From: an uncultured Pelagibacteraceae bacterium
GTDB taxonomy: Bacteria > Pseudomonadota > Alphaproteobacteria > Pelagibacterales > Pelagibacteraceae
Direction of reading: 5' to 3'
NCBI GenBank assembly: GCA_902583345.1
Contig: CACHVT010000003.1
Coordinates: 28,342-92,341 of the forward strand
DNA: 64,000 bases
Shown here piece by piece: positions 10,088 through 21,819 of the stretch. Under the pieces are notes generated by a model. The model did no database searches, had not been told where the DNA came from, and saw only the letters and a program-made list of their open reading frames with translations. How positions within the stretch are numbered: position 1 is the stretch's first letter; the number at the start of each line of letters is the position of its first letter. The translations under genes and the position numbers were made by a program.

Positions 10088-11341
10088 ATGAAAAATAAAT
10101 ACTCTATATATTCGCTAATTAAGAATGCATTTAGTCATCATGAAAATTGGCAAAGAGCGTGGCGAGACCCAGAACCAAAAAAAGAGTATGATACTATTAT
10201 TATTGGTGGTGGAGGTCATGGTCTAGCTACAGCTTACTACTTAGCTAAAAAGCATAATATAAAAAATATAGCGGTAGTCGAAAAAGGTTGGATTGGTGGA
10301 GGTAACACCGGAAGAAATACTACAATAATTAGATCTAATTACTTGTGGGATGCAAGCGCAGGATTATATGATCACGCTCTAAAAATATGGGAGGGTTTAT
10401 CTCAAGAACTGAATTACAACATAATGTTTAGTCAAAGAGGTGTAATGAATTTAGCACATAATCTTCAAGATGTTAGAGATCTAAAAAGAAGAACTCATGC
10501 AAATAGGTTAAATGGTATAGATGCTGTTTGGTTAAATACGGAAGAAGTTAAAAAATTTTGCCCAATAATAAATACTTCATCGAATATAAGATATCCAGTT
10601 TTGGGAGGGACACTTCAAAAAAGAGCTGGTACAGCAAGACATGATGCTGTTGCATGGGGATATGCGAGAGCTGCTGATACTATGGGAGTTGATATAATTC
10701 AAAATTGTGAAGTAAAAGGAATTAAAAGAAATGGGGATCAAGTCGAAGGAATTGAAACAACAAAAGGTTATATAAAATCAAAAAAAATAGGTGTAGTTGC
10801 AGCGGGTCACTCAAGTGTTATAGCTAATATGGCTGGTATAAGATTACCACTGGAAAGTAAACCTCTTCAAGCATTAGTTTCAGAGCCTGTTAAACCAATT
10901 ATAGATACTGTAGTTATGTCTAATGCTGTTCATGCTTACGTTAGTCAATCCGATAAAGGAGAATTAGTTATCGGTGCTGGTACTGATGCATATATATCTT
11001 ATACACAAAAGGGAAGTCATGATGTGGCCGAAGGTACTTTAAAAGCGATACTGGAACTTTATCCTATTTTTAGCAGAATGAAAATGTTGAGACAATGGGG
11101 AGGTATTGTGGATATTTGCCCAGATGCAAGTCCTATAATAAGTAAAACTAATATAAAAGGTTTATATTTCAATTGTGGTTGGGGTACAGGAGGATTTAAA
11201 GCTACACCTGGATCAGGAGATCTTTTTGCATATACAATCGCAAATGACGAACCACATAAATTAAATGCTGCCTTTAATTTAAATAGATTTGTGAGTGGTG
11301 ATTTAGTTGATGAACACGGAGCAGCTGCTGTTGCACACTAA
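10088..11341 (+). CDS. soxB: Sarcosine oxidase beta subunit
   Basis: FAD-binding [20 protein letters not shown]; followed by soxD, soxA and soxG. Confidence 0.92.
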   Translation: MKNKYSIYSLIKNAFSHHENWQRAWRDPEPKKEYDTIIIGGGGHGLATAYYLAKKHNIKNIAVVEKGWIGGGNTGRNTTIIRSNYLWDASAGLYDHALKIWEGLSQELNYNIMFSQRGVMNLAHNLQDVRDLKRRTHANRLNGIDAVWLNTEEVKKFCPIINTSSNIRYPVLGGTLQKRAGTARHDAVAWGYARAADTMGVDIIQNCEVKGIKRNGDQVEGIETTKGYIKSKKIGVVAAGHSSVIANMAGIRLPLESKPLQALVSEPVKPIIDTVVMSNAVHAYVSQSDKGELVIGAGTDAYISYTQKGSHDVAEGTLKAILELYPIFSRMKMLRQWGGIVDICPDASPIISKTNIKGLYFNCGWGTGGFKATPGSGDLFAYTIANDEPHKLNAAFNLNRFVSGDLVDEHGAAAVAH

Positions 11342-11619
11342 TGTTTTTAATTAATTGTCCTTATTGTGGCGAAAGAGACCAAACAGAATTTTCTTGTGGT
11401 GGTGAAGCTCATCTAGAAAGACCTAAACAACCAACAGAGTTAAGTGACGATCAATGGGCTGAGTATTTATTTATGAGAAAAAATATTAAAGGTATTCAAT
11501 ACGAAAGATGGAATCATACACATGGATGCAGAAAATGGTTTAACATAGTCAGAGATACCTCTAATGATAAAATCCACGCTGTTTATAAAATAGGTGAAAA
11601 ACCGCCAGTAAAAATATGA
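11341..11619 (+). CDS. soxD: Sarcosine oxidase delta subunit
   Basis: Small protein with CPYCGERDQTEFSCGGEAHLERP...GCRKWF, in the soxBDAG order. Confidence 0.92.
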   Translation: MFLINCPYCGERDQTEFSCGGEAHLERPKQPTELSDDQWAEYLFMRKNIKGIQYERWNHTHGCRKWFNIVRDTSNDKIHAVYKIGEKPPVKI

Positions 11620-14600
11620 AGAAAAATCTAAGAATAGCAAATACTAAGTTTATTGACCAAACATCTAGGATATCTTTTAAGTTTAACGGTAAAACATTGT
11701 ATGGATTTAAAGGCGATTCTTTAGCATCTGCTTTATTAGCAAACAATATACATCTTGTAGCAAGAAGTTTTAAATATCATCGCCCAAGAGGAATAATGAC
11801 ATGTGGATCAGAAGAACCTAACGCAATTGTACAAATAGGAAACGATCCGTCATTAACTGATCCTAACGTAAGAGCAACAGAAATTGAAATTTATGAAGGT
11901 TTAGAAGCAACAAGTCAAAACTGTTGGCCAAGTGTAAATTTTGATATTGGAGGTATAAATAACTTTATATCCCCTCTCCTACCAGCAGGATTTTATTATA
12001 AAACATTTATGTGGCCAGCAAGTTTTTGGGAGAAATATGAATATTTTATTAGGCACTCTGCTGGTCTAGGCAAAGCACCAAAAAAACCTGATCCAGATTT
12101 GTATGATCATCAGTATGCACATTGTGATGTATTAGTTGTTGGAGGAGGAATATCTGGAATTATTTCAGCAAAATTATCTGCCACAAAGGGATTAGATACA
12201 ATTCTTATTGATGATAAAAATTTTCTAGGAGGATCAACTATTTATCAGGAAAATAGTTCGTATAAAATAAATGATATAAATTCTAATAAATGGCTCAATA
12301 AAGAAATTGAAAGTTTGAGAGACTACCCAAATTTAATAATTAAAAACAGAACTAGTCTTGCTGCATTCCATGGGTATAATTATTTATTAGCTCGGGAAAA
12401 TTTAACAGATCATCTGAGCTATAATGAAAAAAAAGACAGAATTAGACAAAGATTGTGGAAAATAAGGTCTAAGAAAGTTATTATTGCAACCGGATCAATC
12501 GAAAGACCATTAATATTTAGCAATAATGATAGACCAGGAATAATACTTTGCTCATCAATAAAAAAATATATCGATTATTATGGTGTTAAGACTGGAGAAA
12601 ATATTTCCTTATTTACTAATAATGATAGCGCCTACGAGACTGCATTATCCCTGAATAAAAGCGGAATTAAAATAAATGCCATTGTAGATATTCGAAAATA
12701 TTCAGAATCATCAATTGTTAAAGAAGTATTAAATTTAGGAGTCAATATATTGTGGGAGTCTACAATTGTTGAAACCCATGGTTATAAAAGAATTAAATCT
12801 TTTGAAGTTATGAAACTATCAAAAGATGGTAATAGTGTTGTAGGAAGCAAATCTAAATATATAACTGATTGCCTAGGTATCTCAGGCGGATGGACGCCAA
12901 TGGTTCATTTATTTACTCAATCTGGAGGAAAATTAAAATTTAAAAATGATGATAATATTTTTGTACCAGATGAAAATAAAACACCTTCTGATCAAACTAG
13001 TGTCGGATCATGTAATGGTGATTTTAAATTAAATGAAATAATAGGTAATACCGTAGAAAATTTAAAAGTTTTTTTAGATTTAAATAAAACATGTTACGAT
13101 GACATGAAAGTTATTTGTCCAGACGAAAAAACAAAAAGAAATATATGGTTATTGCCTTCTGACAAACCTTTATATAAGACAAAGCCATTTTTAGACTTTC
13201 AAAACGATTCTACTGCAAAGGATGTTAAATTAGCTCTAAGGGAAGGTTTCAAATCAATAGAACATGTAAAAAGATATACGACTACTGGAATGGGTACCGA
13301 CCAAGGTAAATTATCTAACATGCATGCATTAGGTATTATTGCAGATACAACAGGTACAAATATGGGTGAGCTTGGAACAACAACTTTTAGACCACCATAT
13401 ACCCCTCTTTCTTTTGGAACAATTGTTGGAAGAAATGTTGGAGAATTTTTTGATCACACAAGAAGAACTGCAATTCATGATTGGCACATTGAAAATAAGG
13501 CAGAATTTGAAAATGTTGGTCAATGGAAGAGACCATGGTATTTTCCAAAAAATGGAGAGACAATGCATCAAGCTGTTCAGAGAGAAAGTAAAGCAGCAAG
13601 AGATAGTGCTGGTATATTAGATGCTTCAACACTAGGAAAAATTGATATTCAGGGAACGGATGCATCAGAATTTTTAAACAGAGTTTATACAAACTCTTGG
13701 TCAAAACTAGCTATTGGAAAATGTAGATATGGATTAATGTTAAATGAAGATGGTATGGTTTATGATGATGGAGTTACGACAAGAGTCGGTGATAATCACT
13801 ATATAATGACTACTACAACAGGAGGAGCTTCAAATGTTTTGTCAAAACTTGAAGATTATCTTCAAACCGAATGGACAGAGTTAGATGTGTATTTAACTAC
13901 AGTAACAGATCAATATTCTACAATAAGTATATGCGGACCAAATTCGAAAAATATAATTCAAAAACTTATTCCAGATTTAGATCTTTCAGATAAAAATTTT
14001 CCACATATGTCTTTCAAAAATTCTAAGATTTTCAATGTAAAATGTAGAATTATGAGAATTAGTTTTACTGGCGAACATAGCTACGAAATTAATATTCAAT
14101 CAAATTATGCTAAAGATTTATGGAAAAAAAGCATAGATATAGGAAGAGAATACAATATTACACCGTATGGAACTGAAACTATGCATCTTCTGAGGGCTGA
14201 AAAGGGTTTTATTATTACTGGTCAAGATACAGATGGTACTTTAACCCCCTCAGATTTGCAGATGGATTGGATAATAGGAAAGAAAAAGTATGACTTCATT
14301 GGAAAAAGATCTTTATACAGAAGTGACACTATTAGAGAGGATAGAAAACAACTTGTAGGACTATTAACTGATGATCCCAAAGAAGTCCTTGAAGAAGGTG
14401 CGCAATTAGTTGAAAATATAAATAATAAACCAGTTGAAATGTTGGGTCATGTTACTTCAAGTTACTTTAGTCCCAACTTAAATAAATCTATAGCTCTTGC
14501 GATTGTTAAAAGTGGAAAAAAAATGAAAGGTAAAAAACTGATTGTTCCAATGGAAAATAAAAATATAAGTGTAACAATAACCGATACTGTATTTTATGAT

Positions 14601-14627
14601 AAAGAGAATAAGAGGTTAAATGCTTAA
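11616..14627 (+). CDS. soxA: Sarcosine oxidase alpha subunit
   Basis: 1003 aa: N-terminal 2Fe-2S-like/FAD domain (SFKYHRPRGIMTCGSEEPNAIVQ, VLVVGGGISGI) and C-terminal GcvT-like aminomethyltransferase domain. Confidence 0.93.
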   Translation: MKKNLRIANTKFIDQTSRISFKFNGKTLYGFKGDSLASALLANNIHLVARSFKYHRPRGIMTCGSEEPNAIVQIGNDPSLTDPNVRATEIEIYEGLEATSQNCWPSVNFDIGGINNFISPLLPAGFYYKTFMWPASFWEKYEYFIRHSAGLGKAPKKPDPDLYDHQYAHCDVLVVGGGISGIISAKLSATKGLDTILIDDKNFLGGSTIYQENSSYKINDINSNKWLNKEIESLRDYPNLIIKNRTSLAAFHGYNYLLARENLTDHLSYNEKKDRIRQRLWKIRSKKVIIATGSIERPLIFSNNDRPGIILCSSIKKYIDYYGVKTGENISLFTNNDSAYETALSLNKSGIKINAIVDIRKYSESSIVKEVLNLGVNILWESTIVETHGYKRIKSFEVMKLSKDGNSVVGSKSKYITDCLGISGGWTPMVHLFTQSGGKLKFKNDDNIFVPDENKTPSDQTSVGSCNGDFKLNEIIGNTVENLKVFLDLNKTCYDDMKVICPDEKTKRNIWLLPSDKPLYKTKPFLDFQNDSTAKDVKLALREGFKSIEHVKRYTTTGMGTDQGKLSNMHALGIIADTTGTNMGELGTTTFRPPYTPLSFGTIVGRNVGEFFDHTRRTAIHDWHIENKAEFENVGQWKRPWYFPKNGETMHQAVQRESKAARDSAGILDASTLGKIDIQGTDASEFLNRVYTNSWSKLAIGKCRYGLMLNEDGMVYDDGVTTRVGDNHYIMTTTTGGASNVLSKLEDYLQTEWTELDVYLTTVTDQYSTISICGPNSKNIIQKLIPDLDLSDKNFPHMSFKNSKIFNVKCRIMRISFTGEHSYEINIQSNYAKDLWKKSIDIGREYNITPYGTETMHLLRAEKGFIITGQDTDGTLTPSDLQMDWIIGKKKYDFIGKRSLYRSDTIREDRKQLVGLLTDDPKEVLEEGAQLVENINNKPVEMLGHVTSSYFSPNLNKSIALAIVKSGKKMKGKKLIVPMENKNISVTITDTVFYDKENKRLNA

Positions 14628-15183
14628 TTTTAGTTCACCTATAAACAAAGAAAAATCATATAGCGAGATAAAAATAATTGAAATCGAGCCAGTAGCGAAA
14701 ATAAATTTAAGAAGCAGTAAAAGAGAATTTTCTACAAAAATTGGAAAATTACTATCGATTTTACCTCCTGCTGAAGCTAATACTTCATCGGGTAATGAAA
14801 ATTTCAATCTTCTATGGCTGAGTCCAGATGAATGGCTAGTTTATTCGAATAATAAACAACAATCATTAGAAGAGCAAATAAAATTAGAGGAAATTTTATT
14901 TAATGAAATTTCTAATCTAAATCAAGGCGCTGTTACAAATGTTTCTGATCATTGGGTTATGATAAATTTAAAAGGTAATAAGATATATGATTTATTATCA
15001 AAGAGCTGTCCCTACAATTTTAATGAGTTTAAGAAAAAAAAAGGCTCAGTTACACAAACAATTATTAATCACATAGATGTTATATTGCATAATAAAGACA
15101 ATAATGACTTAAATTTGTTTGTGAGAAGATCTTTTGCAGAAGACTTATGGTTGTGGCTTAACGACGGAGCTAGATTTATCTAG
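14620..15183 (+). CDS. soxG: Sarcosine oxidase gamma subunit
   Basis: LWLSPDEWLVYS...NQGAVTNVSDHWVMINLKG; terminal position of the sox operon. Confidence 0.88.
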   Translation: MLNFSSPINKEKSYSEIKIIEIEPVAKINLRSSKREFSTKIGKLLSILPPAEANTSSGNENFNLLWLSPDEWLVYSNNKQQSLEEQIKLEEILFNEISNLNQGAVTNVSDHWVMINLKGNKIYDLLSKSCPYNFNEFKKKKGSVTQTIINHIDVILHNKDNNDLNLFVRRSFAEDLWLWLNDGARFI

Positions 15184-16506
15184 TTTATAATTTAGATAAT
15201 AGTTTACAATAATTAATAAAGTAATAGACACAGTCCATTGGAAAAATACCCATAACCAGAAGAAACTATCATAATCAACACTAAGTGTTTTAGCTATATA
15301 AAAAACCAGTACTGGAATTAAAACATTTCTAGCAATATTATTTAACATCGCATTTTCAGATTTTTTGAGAGCCATAAAAAAACCATTAGTAAGAAAAAAG
15401 AAAGGATATGCAGGCAAAACAAAGGCTGATATTTTTAAATATCTTTTTCCATAATCAATAACTTCCAAATCACTTGAAAAAAATTTTGGTATAATATCGG
15501 CTGTTAAAAAAATTAATAAACCAGATGCTACCATTATTAAAAAAGAATATTTTATAGCCGTAAAATATGTCTCTTTAATTCTTTTATAATTTTTTGCGCC
15601 ATAATTTTGTGCTATAATAGATATTATGGCAGTATTAATTCCTAAAATGGGTAAAAGAACAACCTGCTCAATTCTGGTAGCTGCACCGTATCCAGCTGTT
15701 GCTAATTCCCCTGTCATTCCAACATAAGTGAAGATAATACCAGCTGCAACTGAATAGCCACATATAGCAATAGAAATTGGCATAGATTGAAAGAAAATAT
15801 TTATTAAATAATTTATTTTTGGATATAAAAAATCTCTTGTTAATTCTTTTAATCTTTTATTTTTTAAAATTTTTATAAAAATAATTATCAAAGATACTAA
15901 TTGAGAAAGAATAGTAGATACACCAATTCCTGCCACGCCCATCGCTGGAATAAATAAAAAACCAAATATAAAAATGGGATTTAATATAATATTCATAACA
16001 AATGATAAAATTAAAACATTTCTATATGTCTTAGTATCACCCTCAGCATGTAATAATGAATTTAAAGCAACAACTAAAATGAAAAAAATTGATCCAGAAA
16101 AAATAATATTTGTATACTCAAGACCTAAATTTGTTACTATTTCTGTTGATCCCATTAATTGATAAATTTTTTTAGAAAAAACTAATCCTAAAAAGGTAAT
16201 CAATAATGACATAATAAGAGCAAAATAAACGGTATTTATAAAATAACTTAATGCTTTTTTTCTGTTATTCTCACCTATGCTATTGCCAATTAAAGCTGTT
16301 CCTGCAACAGTAACACCTATACAAGTAGCGATTATGATAAAATATATTGGAAATGATTTAGTCAACGCAGATAATGCTTCTGGGGAAATTTTACCCGCAT
16401 AAAATGTATCAACAATATTATAGAGTGTTTGAAAAAGTGTTCCAACACTAGCAGGTATAGCAAGTTTTTTTACCAGAACAGGTATTTTATCTTTAAGTAA
16501 GTTCAT
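15145..16506 (-). CDS. MATE family efflux transporter
   Basis: Multi-TM protein: LAIPASVGTLFQTLYNIVDTFYAGKISPEALSALTKSFP, two homologous halves. Confidence 0.9.
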   Translation of the reverse strand: MNLLKDKIPVLVKKLAIPASVGTLFQTLYNIVDTFYAGKISPEALSALTKSFPIYFIIIATCIGVTVAGTALIGNSIGENNRKKALSYFINTVYFALIMSLLITFLGLVFSKKIYQLMGSTEIVTNLGLEYTNIIFSGSIFFILVVALNSLLHAEGDTKTYRNVLILSFVMNIILNPIFIFGFLFIPAMGVAGIGVSTILSQLVSLIIIFIKILKNKRLKELTRDFLYPKINYLINIFFQSMPISIAICGYSVAAGIIFTYVGMTGELATAGYGAATRIEQVVLLPILGINTAIISIIAQNYGAKNYKRIKETYFTAIKYSFLIMVASGLLIFLTADIIPKFFSSDLEVIDYGKRYLKISAFVLPAYPFFFLTNGFFMALKKSENAMLNNIARNVLIPVLVFYIAKTLSVDYDSFFWLWVFFQWTVSITLLIIVNYYLNYKLDKSSSVVKPQP

Positions 16507-16522
16507 TTATGAAATATGATTT

Positions 16523-17422
16523 TTAATACTCTTTTTGAAAGATATGTCTCTTCCTGCTCTTTTTTGCAACATTAATCTGTTTTTGTCGCATTCTAAATCT
16601 ATCTTTTTGTGAATTTGTAAGAATATCATGACATCGTGGACATGATACGCCCTCCTCATATTTTTTTGATTTTTTATCTTTAAACGATATTGGTTTCCTA
16701 CATCCACTACAGATAGATAAAGATCCTTTTACAAGATCATGCTTAACACTTATTCTATTATCAAAAACAAAACACTCACCTTTCCACAAACTTTCTTTTT
16801 TCTTTATAATCTTTAAATACCTTAGTATTCCTCCTTTGAGTTGATAGATATTTTTAAAGCCTTTTTTTTCTAAAAATACTGAGGCTTTTTCACATCTAAT
16901 ACCTCCAGTACAAAACATAGCTACAGGATTGTTTTTATCTAAACTATTTAAAAATTTTGGAAATTCTCTAAAATTATCTATCTTCGGATTCATTGAATTT
17001 TGAAACGTGCCTACCTCATGTTCAAAAGGTTTTCTGGCATCAATCAATGTAGTATTTTTATCTTTTATAATTTTATTCCACTTAGATGGGTTTATATGAC
17101 CATTTTGTCGTCTCTTATTAATTTTAATACCCATTGGAACTAATTCTTTTTTTATTTTTACTTTACAACGATAAAAGGGTTGAAATTTATTTATAGAAAA
17201 ATTATCACTATCAAAATTTAAAAAATTTAAAGTTTTTTTGATTTTTTTTATTCCTAGTTTTAAATTTTTCTTTTTTCCTGAAATAGTTCCGTTTATACCT
17301 TCGTCAGAAATTATAATTGTTCCTCGGATGTTATTTTTAATTAGAAAATTACTTAGTATTTTTTTACTTTCTTGAACTGATTTAATTTTTTTAAATTTAT
17401 AAAAACCAAAAATACAAAACAT
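16523..17422 (-). CDS. trhO: tRNA uridine(34) hydroxylase / rhodanese-related sulfurtransferase (YceA/TrhO family)
   Basis: ISDEGINGTISG, rhodanese active loop MFCTGGIRCEKAS, C-terminal Cys motifs CSGCRKPI...CPRCHDIL. Confidence 0.9.
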   Translation of the reverse strand: MFCIFGFYKFKKIKSVQESKKILSNFLIKNNIRGTIIISDEGINGTISGKKKNLKLGIKKIKKTLNFLNFDSDNFSINKFQPFYRCKVKIKKELVPMGIKINKRRQNGHINPSKWNKIIKDKNTTLIDARKPFEHEVGTFQNSMNPKIDNFREFPKFLNSLDKNNPVAMFCTGGIRCEKASVFLEKKGFKNIYQLKGGILRYLKIIKKKESLWKGECFVFDNRISVKHDLVKGSLSICSGCRKPISFKDKKSKKYEEGVSCPRCHDILTNSQKDRFRMRQKQINVAKKSRKRHIFQKEY

Positions 17423-18078
17423 TATATCTTTCTACAAACAGTAAATCCATCACCAAGGGGTAACATTATTTTTTCAGTTCTTTTATCCTTTTTAATATAA
17501 GAATTAAATTCTCTAATATTTGTAGTCATTTTATCATTTTTACTTTGATTAATGACATCTCCATGCCATAAGACATTATCAATAATAATTAATCCATTTT
17601 CTTTTATTAGATCCAAACTATAATCATAATAGCTTATGTAATTTTCTTTATCAGCATCAATAAAAATTAGATCAAAATTTTTATTTTCATTTTTTAGTAG
17701 ATTTAAACTTTCTAAAGCTGGTTTAATTATTAATTTAATTTTATTATCTTGTTGTGCTTTTTTAAAAAAATTCATGGCTATATTTGAGGTTTGCTCATTT
17801 CTATCAAGAGCTATTAAATGGCCATTATTTGGTAATGCCAGTAACATTGATAATGTGCTCAATCCAGTAAAGGTACCAATCTCTAAAATTTTCTTGGTAC
17901 TAGATATTTTTATTAACAAATGAAGAAAATGACATTGACTTACTGATATTTGCATTTTTTTAATTTCACCAAGGCTTTCGTTGTAGGAAATTATTTCTTT
18001 TTGAATTGAGCTTAGATCTCTAGAATTGTCGTGAATATATTTTTCAATTTCTTTTGTAATTTGTAAATTTTTACCCAT
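17422..18078 (-). CDS. Class I SAM-dependent O-methyltransferase (family 3)
   Basis: KKILEIGTFTGLSTLSMLLALP...DLIFIDADKENYISYYDYSLDLIKENGLIIIDNVLW. Confidence 0.88.
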   Translation of the reverse strand: MGKNLQITKEIEKYIHDNSRDLSSIQKEIISYNESLGEIKKMQISVSQCHFLHLLIKISSTKKILEIGTFTGLSTLSMLLALPNNGHLIALDRNEQTSNIAMNFFKKAQQDNKIKLIIKPALESLNLLKNENKNFDLIFIDADKENYISYYDYSLDLIKENGLIIIDNVLWHGDVINQSKNDKMTTNIREFNSYIKKDKRTEKIMLPLGDGFTVCRKI

Positions 18079-18083
18079 ATAGA

Positions 18084-19553
18084 TTAAAGTTTTTTCTTTA
18101 ATATATCATTAACCAATTTAGGATTAGCTTTACCAGATGAAGCTTTCATTACTTCACCAACAAAAAAACCAAAGAGTTTATCTTTTCCCGATTTATACTT
18201 TTCAATATTTTTTGGATTTTCTGAAATAACTTTTTCTATGATTTTTTCTAATTCTTTTGGGTTGCTTTGTTGTTTAAGACCTTTATCAATTACAATTTGC
18301 TTTGGATCCATGTTTCCATTTGACATCTCCACAAATACTGTTTTAGCGATTTTTCCAGAAATTGTTCCATCTGAAATTAAGTTTATCAATTTAGATAAAT
18401 TTTCTGGACTCACTGGACTTTTATTAATTTCAACATTTTTTTCATTTAGTAATGCAAATAATTCACCTGTAATCCAGTTTGCAGATAATTTTACATCAGA
18501 GTTTTTAATTACTTTTTCAAAATATTTTGAAGTCTCCAAATCTGAAACTAATATGGTAGCCTCATAAGGAGAAAGTTTAAACTTTTCAATAAAACGATTT
18601 TTTTTTTGATCTGGAAGTTCGGGTATTTCCTTTTTTACATTCTCGATAAATTCATCATTAAACTCTAAAGGTAGCAAATCTGGATCAGGAAAATATCTAT
18701 AATCATGTGCATCTTCTTTAGATCTCATCGATCTTGTTTGGTTTTTTTTAGTATCAAATAGTCTAGTTTCTTGGTCGACTAACCCACCTTCCTCTAATAA
18801 TTCAGCCTGTCTATTGGCCTCATATTCTATAGCCATCTGCATAAATTTAATTGAATTAACATTTTTGATCTCACAGCGTGTACCAAGTTTATCATTACCA
18901 ACTTTTCTTACTGATACGTTAACATCTGCTCTCAAAGAACCTTCTTCCATATTTCCATCACATGTTCCTAAATATCTCATTATTGATCTTAATTTTTTAA
19001 TATATAAATTTACTTCTTCTGGAGATCTAAGGTCTGGTTTACTAACAATTTCCATAAGAGCTACGCCTGATCTATTTAAATCAACCAACGTACTTCCTGG
19101 ATCAATGTCATGTATACTTTTTCCAGCATCTTGTTCTAAATGAAGTCTTTCAATTCCAATAGTCTTTGGACCCGATAGTAAGTCTAAAATAACAGATCCT
19201 TCACCAACAATTGGATTTTTGTATTGGGAAATTTGATAACCTTGCGGAAGATCTGCATAAAAATAATTTTTTCTATCAAATATTGATTTCTTGTTAATTT
19301 TAGCATTCAAACCAATACCAGTTTTAATTGCTTGCCTAATGCAATATTCATTGATTACAGGCAACATTCCAGGAAATGCAGCATCAACTAAACTTACTTG
19401 TGTATTGGGCTCCGATCCAAATTTTGTCGCAGAATTTGAAAACAATTTCGATTCAGAAAGTACTTGAGCGTGTACTTCTAATCCAATTACTACCTCATAC
19501 TTGTTACCATTTTTCTCAATCAAGTATTCATCTTTTCTCACTTGATCCACCAA
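18084..19553 (-). CDS. gatB: Asp-tRNA(Asn)/Glu-tRNA(Gln) amidotransferase subunit B
   Basis: [21 protein letters not shown]...[13 protein letters not shown]. Confidence 0.97.
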   Translation of the reverse strand: MVDQVRKDEYLIEKNGNKYEVVIGLEVHAQVLSESKLFSNSATKFGSEPNTQVSLVDAAFPGMLPVINEYCIRQAIKTGIGLNAKINKKSIFDRKNYFYADLPQGYQISQYKNPIVGEGSVILDLLSGPKTIGIERLHLEQDAGKSIHDIDPGSTLVDLNRSGVALMEIVSKPDLRSPEEVNLYIKKLRSIMRYLGTCDGNMEEGSLRADVNVSVRKVGNDKLGTRCEIKNVNSIKFMQMAIEYEANRQAELLEEGGLVDQETRLFDTKKNQTRSMRSKEDAHDYRYFPDPDLLPLEFNDEFIENVKKEIPELPDQKKNRFIEKFKLSPYEATILVSDLETSKYFEKVIKNSDVKLSANWITGELFALLNEKNVEINKSPVSPENLSKLINLISDGTISGKIAKTVFVEMSNGNMDPKQIVIDKGLKQQSNPKELEKIIEKVISENPKNIEKYKSGKDKLFGFFVGEVMKASSGKANPKLVNDILKKKL

Positions 19554-20995
19554 TCGTTTGTCTTAAATTTAAAATTAATTTTTTCTTCCATTGAATAAGC
19601 AATATCTAAAATTCCTTGTTCATCAAAAGGTTTTCCAATCAGTTGAAGGCCTAGTGGGTAATTATTTTTATCCAGTCCTGCTGGTATAGAAATTCCAGGT
19701 AATCCGGCTAAATTTACTGGAACAGTAAAAATGTCATTTAAATACATAGAAACAGGATCGTCGGTCTTTTCCCCCACTTTGAACGCTGAACTTGGTGTAG
19801 ATGGAGTTAAAATTGCATCAACTTTATTAAAAGCATCATCAAAATCATTCTTAATTAGTTTTCTTACCTTTTGAGCTTTAAGATAGTAAGCATCATAATA
19901 ACCTGATGAAAGAACGTAAGTTCCAATCATAATTCTTCTTTTAACCTCATCACCAAATCCTTGTGATCTTGTTTTTTCGTACATATCAATTAAATTTTCA
20001 CCTTCAACTCTAAATCCATACTTTACTCCGTCATATCTCGCTAAATTTGATGATGCTTCTGCAGGAGCGACTATATAATAAGCAGGTAAAGCATAATTTG
20101 TATGTGGCAAAGAAATATCAATAATTTCAGCACCACAATCTTTCAAATATTCTTTACCCTTTTCCCATAATTTTTCTATTTCATCAGGCATATCTTCAAC
20201 TCTATATTCTTTTGGAATACCAATTTTTTTACCTTTAATATTTTTATTAAGTTCGGAATAGTAATGTGGACGTTTAAAATCTATTGATGTTGAGTCTTTA
20301 GGGTCGAATGAACTTATAACCTCTAGTAAAAGGGCGCAGTCTTCAACATCTCTAGTCATTGGACCTGCTTGATCCAAAGATGATGCAAAAGCAACTATTC
20401 CATATCTAGAACAACTTCCATATGTAGGTTTTAAACCTACAGTTCCTGTAAAAGAGGCTGGTTGCCTAATTGATCCACCAGTGTCAGTACCAATAGTAGC
20501 CGGGGTGAGTTTTGCTGCTAATGCTGAGGCAGAACCACCAGATGAACCTCCGGGGACTAAGTTATCATCAATTGGACTTATAACATTTCCGAAATGACTT
20601 GTTTCATTTGATGAGCCCATAGCAAATTCATCACAATTCAATTTTCCAAGCAATATTGCTCCTGAATTCCAGAGATTTTGAGTAACCGTAGACTCATAAG
20701 TTGGAACAAAATTTTCTAAAATTTTACTACTTGCAGTAGTTTTAACATTTTTTGTACAAAAAAGATCTTTTACTGCAAGAGGGATTCCTGGAAGTTTTTT
20801 TTGAAAGTCAGGGCTAGCATCAAATCTTTTTGAATTTTCAAGTGCTTCATCAAAAGTTTCTTCTACATACGTATTAAGTTTTTTTGAAGATTTTGATCTT
20901 TCTATGTAAATAGATGTAATATCCTTAGATGAAATATCTTTAGATTTAATTTTTTTTACAAGTTGGGTTAATGTTAAATCAATTAAATCAGTCAT
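19538..20995 (-). CDS. gatA: Asp-tRNA(Asn)/Glu-tRNA(Gln) amidotransferase subunit A
   Basis: Amidase signature [15 protein letters not shown]...[14 protein letters not shown]. Confidence 0.97.
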   Translation of the reverse strand: MTDLIDLTLTQLVKKIKSKDISSKDITSIYIERSKSSKKLNTYVEETFDEALENSKRFDASPDFQKKLPGIPLAVKDLFCTKNVKTTASSKILENFVPTYESTVTQNLWNSGAILLGKLNCDEFAMGSSNETSHFGNVISPIDDNLVPGGSSGGSASALAAKLTPATIGTDTGGSIRQPASFTGTVGLKPTYGSCSRYGIVAFASSLDQAGPMTRDVEDCALLLEVISSFDPKDSTSIDFKRPHYYSELNKNIKGKKIGIPKEYRVEDMPDEIEKLWEKGKEYLKDCGAEIIDISLPHTNYALPAYYIVAPAEASSNLARYDGVKYGFRVEGENLIDMYEKTRSQGFGDEVKRRIMIGTYVLSSGYYDAYYLKAQKVRKLIKNDFDDAFNKVDAILTPSTPSSAFKVGEKTDDPVSMYLNDIFTVPVNLAGLPGISIPAGLDKNNYPLGLQLIGKPFDEQGILDIAYSMEEKINFKFKTNDWWIK

Positions 20996-21282
20996 TACTC
21001 CACCACTTTTGGTACTACAAAATAATCCTTATTGTCTTTAGGGGAATTTTTAAGAACATCCTCTCTAATATTTTTAGATATGATTTGATCTTTTCTAAAT
21101 CTCAAGGTTGTTTCAGCAATTGATGTTAGGGGTTTGACATTGTCTGTATTTAATTGATTTAATTTTTCAATCCATTTGAATATTGCGGTCAAGTCCTTCT
21201 CTAATTTCTTAGCTTTTTGATCATCAATTGAAATTCTCGATAACTTAGATATATGTTTAACTGTTTTAAGATCTATGGTCAT
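20995..21282 (-). CDS. gatC: Asp-tRNA(Asn)/Glu-tRNA(Gln) amidotransferase subunit C
   Basis: [12 protein letters not shown]...[12 protein letters not shown]; upstream of gatA/gatB. Confidence 0.93.
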   Translation of the reverse strand: MTIDLKTVKHISKLSRISIDDQKAKKLEKDLTAIFKWIEKLNQLNTDNVKPLTSIAETTLRFRKDQIISKNIREDVLKNSPKDNKDYFVVPKVVE

Positions 21283-21321
21283 ATGATAATTAGATCTATC
21301 ATTATAATAGAAAAATACAAC

Positions 21322-21777
21322 ATGATCACTATTGATGAACTTAAGAGAAAAATTGATAAAAAATCACGTTTACTAGGTATTGATATAGGTTCAAAAAGGA
21401 TAGGTATATCAATATCTGATGACAAAAGATTGATTGCTACACCTTTAAAAACCTTGCAACCCTCATCTTTTAGCGAGTTAATTAATGAAATCAAAAAACT
21501 TATCAATGAATATAATATACAAGGTTTAATTATTGGTGATCCTTTAAATATGGATGGTTCTAGAGGTAAATCATCTCAATCAGTTAATGATAAAAGCAAT
21601 ATTATTTATAAAGAAGTTAAAATTCCTTTTGTTTTATGGGATGAGAGGTTATCAACAGTAGGAGCTTTTAATTTATCAAGTCAATTAGACATAAACGTTT
21701 CAAAAAGGGTTAAAAAAATAGATGAAAATGCAGCAGCATTTATACTCCAAGGAGCGTTAGATTATTTAAATAATTAA
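21322..21777 (+). CDS. ruvX: Putative pre-16S rRNA nuclease (YqgF/RuvX)
   Basis: LLGIDIGSKRIGISISD...LIIGDPLNMDG...WDERLSTVGA. Start chosen at ATG 21322 (MITIDEL); the provided ORF extends to 21253. Confidence 0.9.
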   Translation: MITIDELKRKIDKKSRLLGIDIGSKRIGISISDDKRLIATPLKTLQPSSFSELINEIKKLINEYNIQGLIIGDPLNMDGSRGKSSQSVNDKSNIIYKEVKIPFVLWDERLSTVGAFNLSSQLDINVSKRVKKIDENAAAFILQGALDYLNN

Positions 21778-21819
21778 TACTTGCAATAATTCTACATTAT
21801 AGCTATAGAGTTAATTTTA

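Noticed and set aside
13329-13704. Overlapping ORFs inside soxA on both strands (13329..13571, 13339..13620, 13387..13704)
   Set aside because: Fully embedded in a well-supported soxA frame, low-complexity translations, no recognisable domain.
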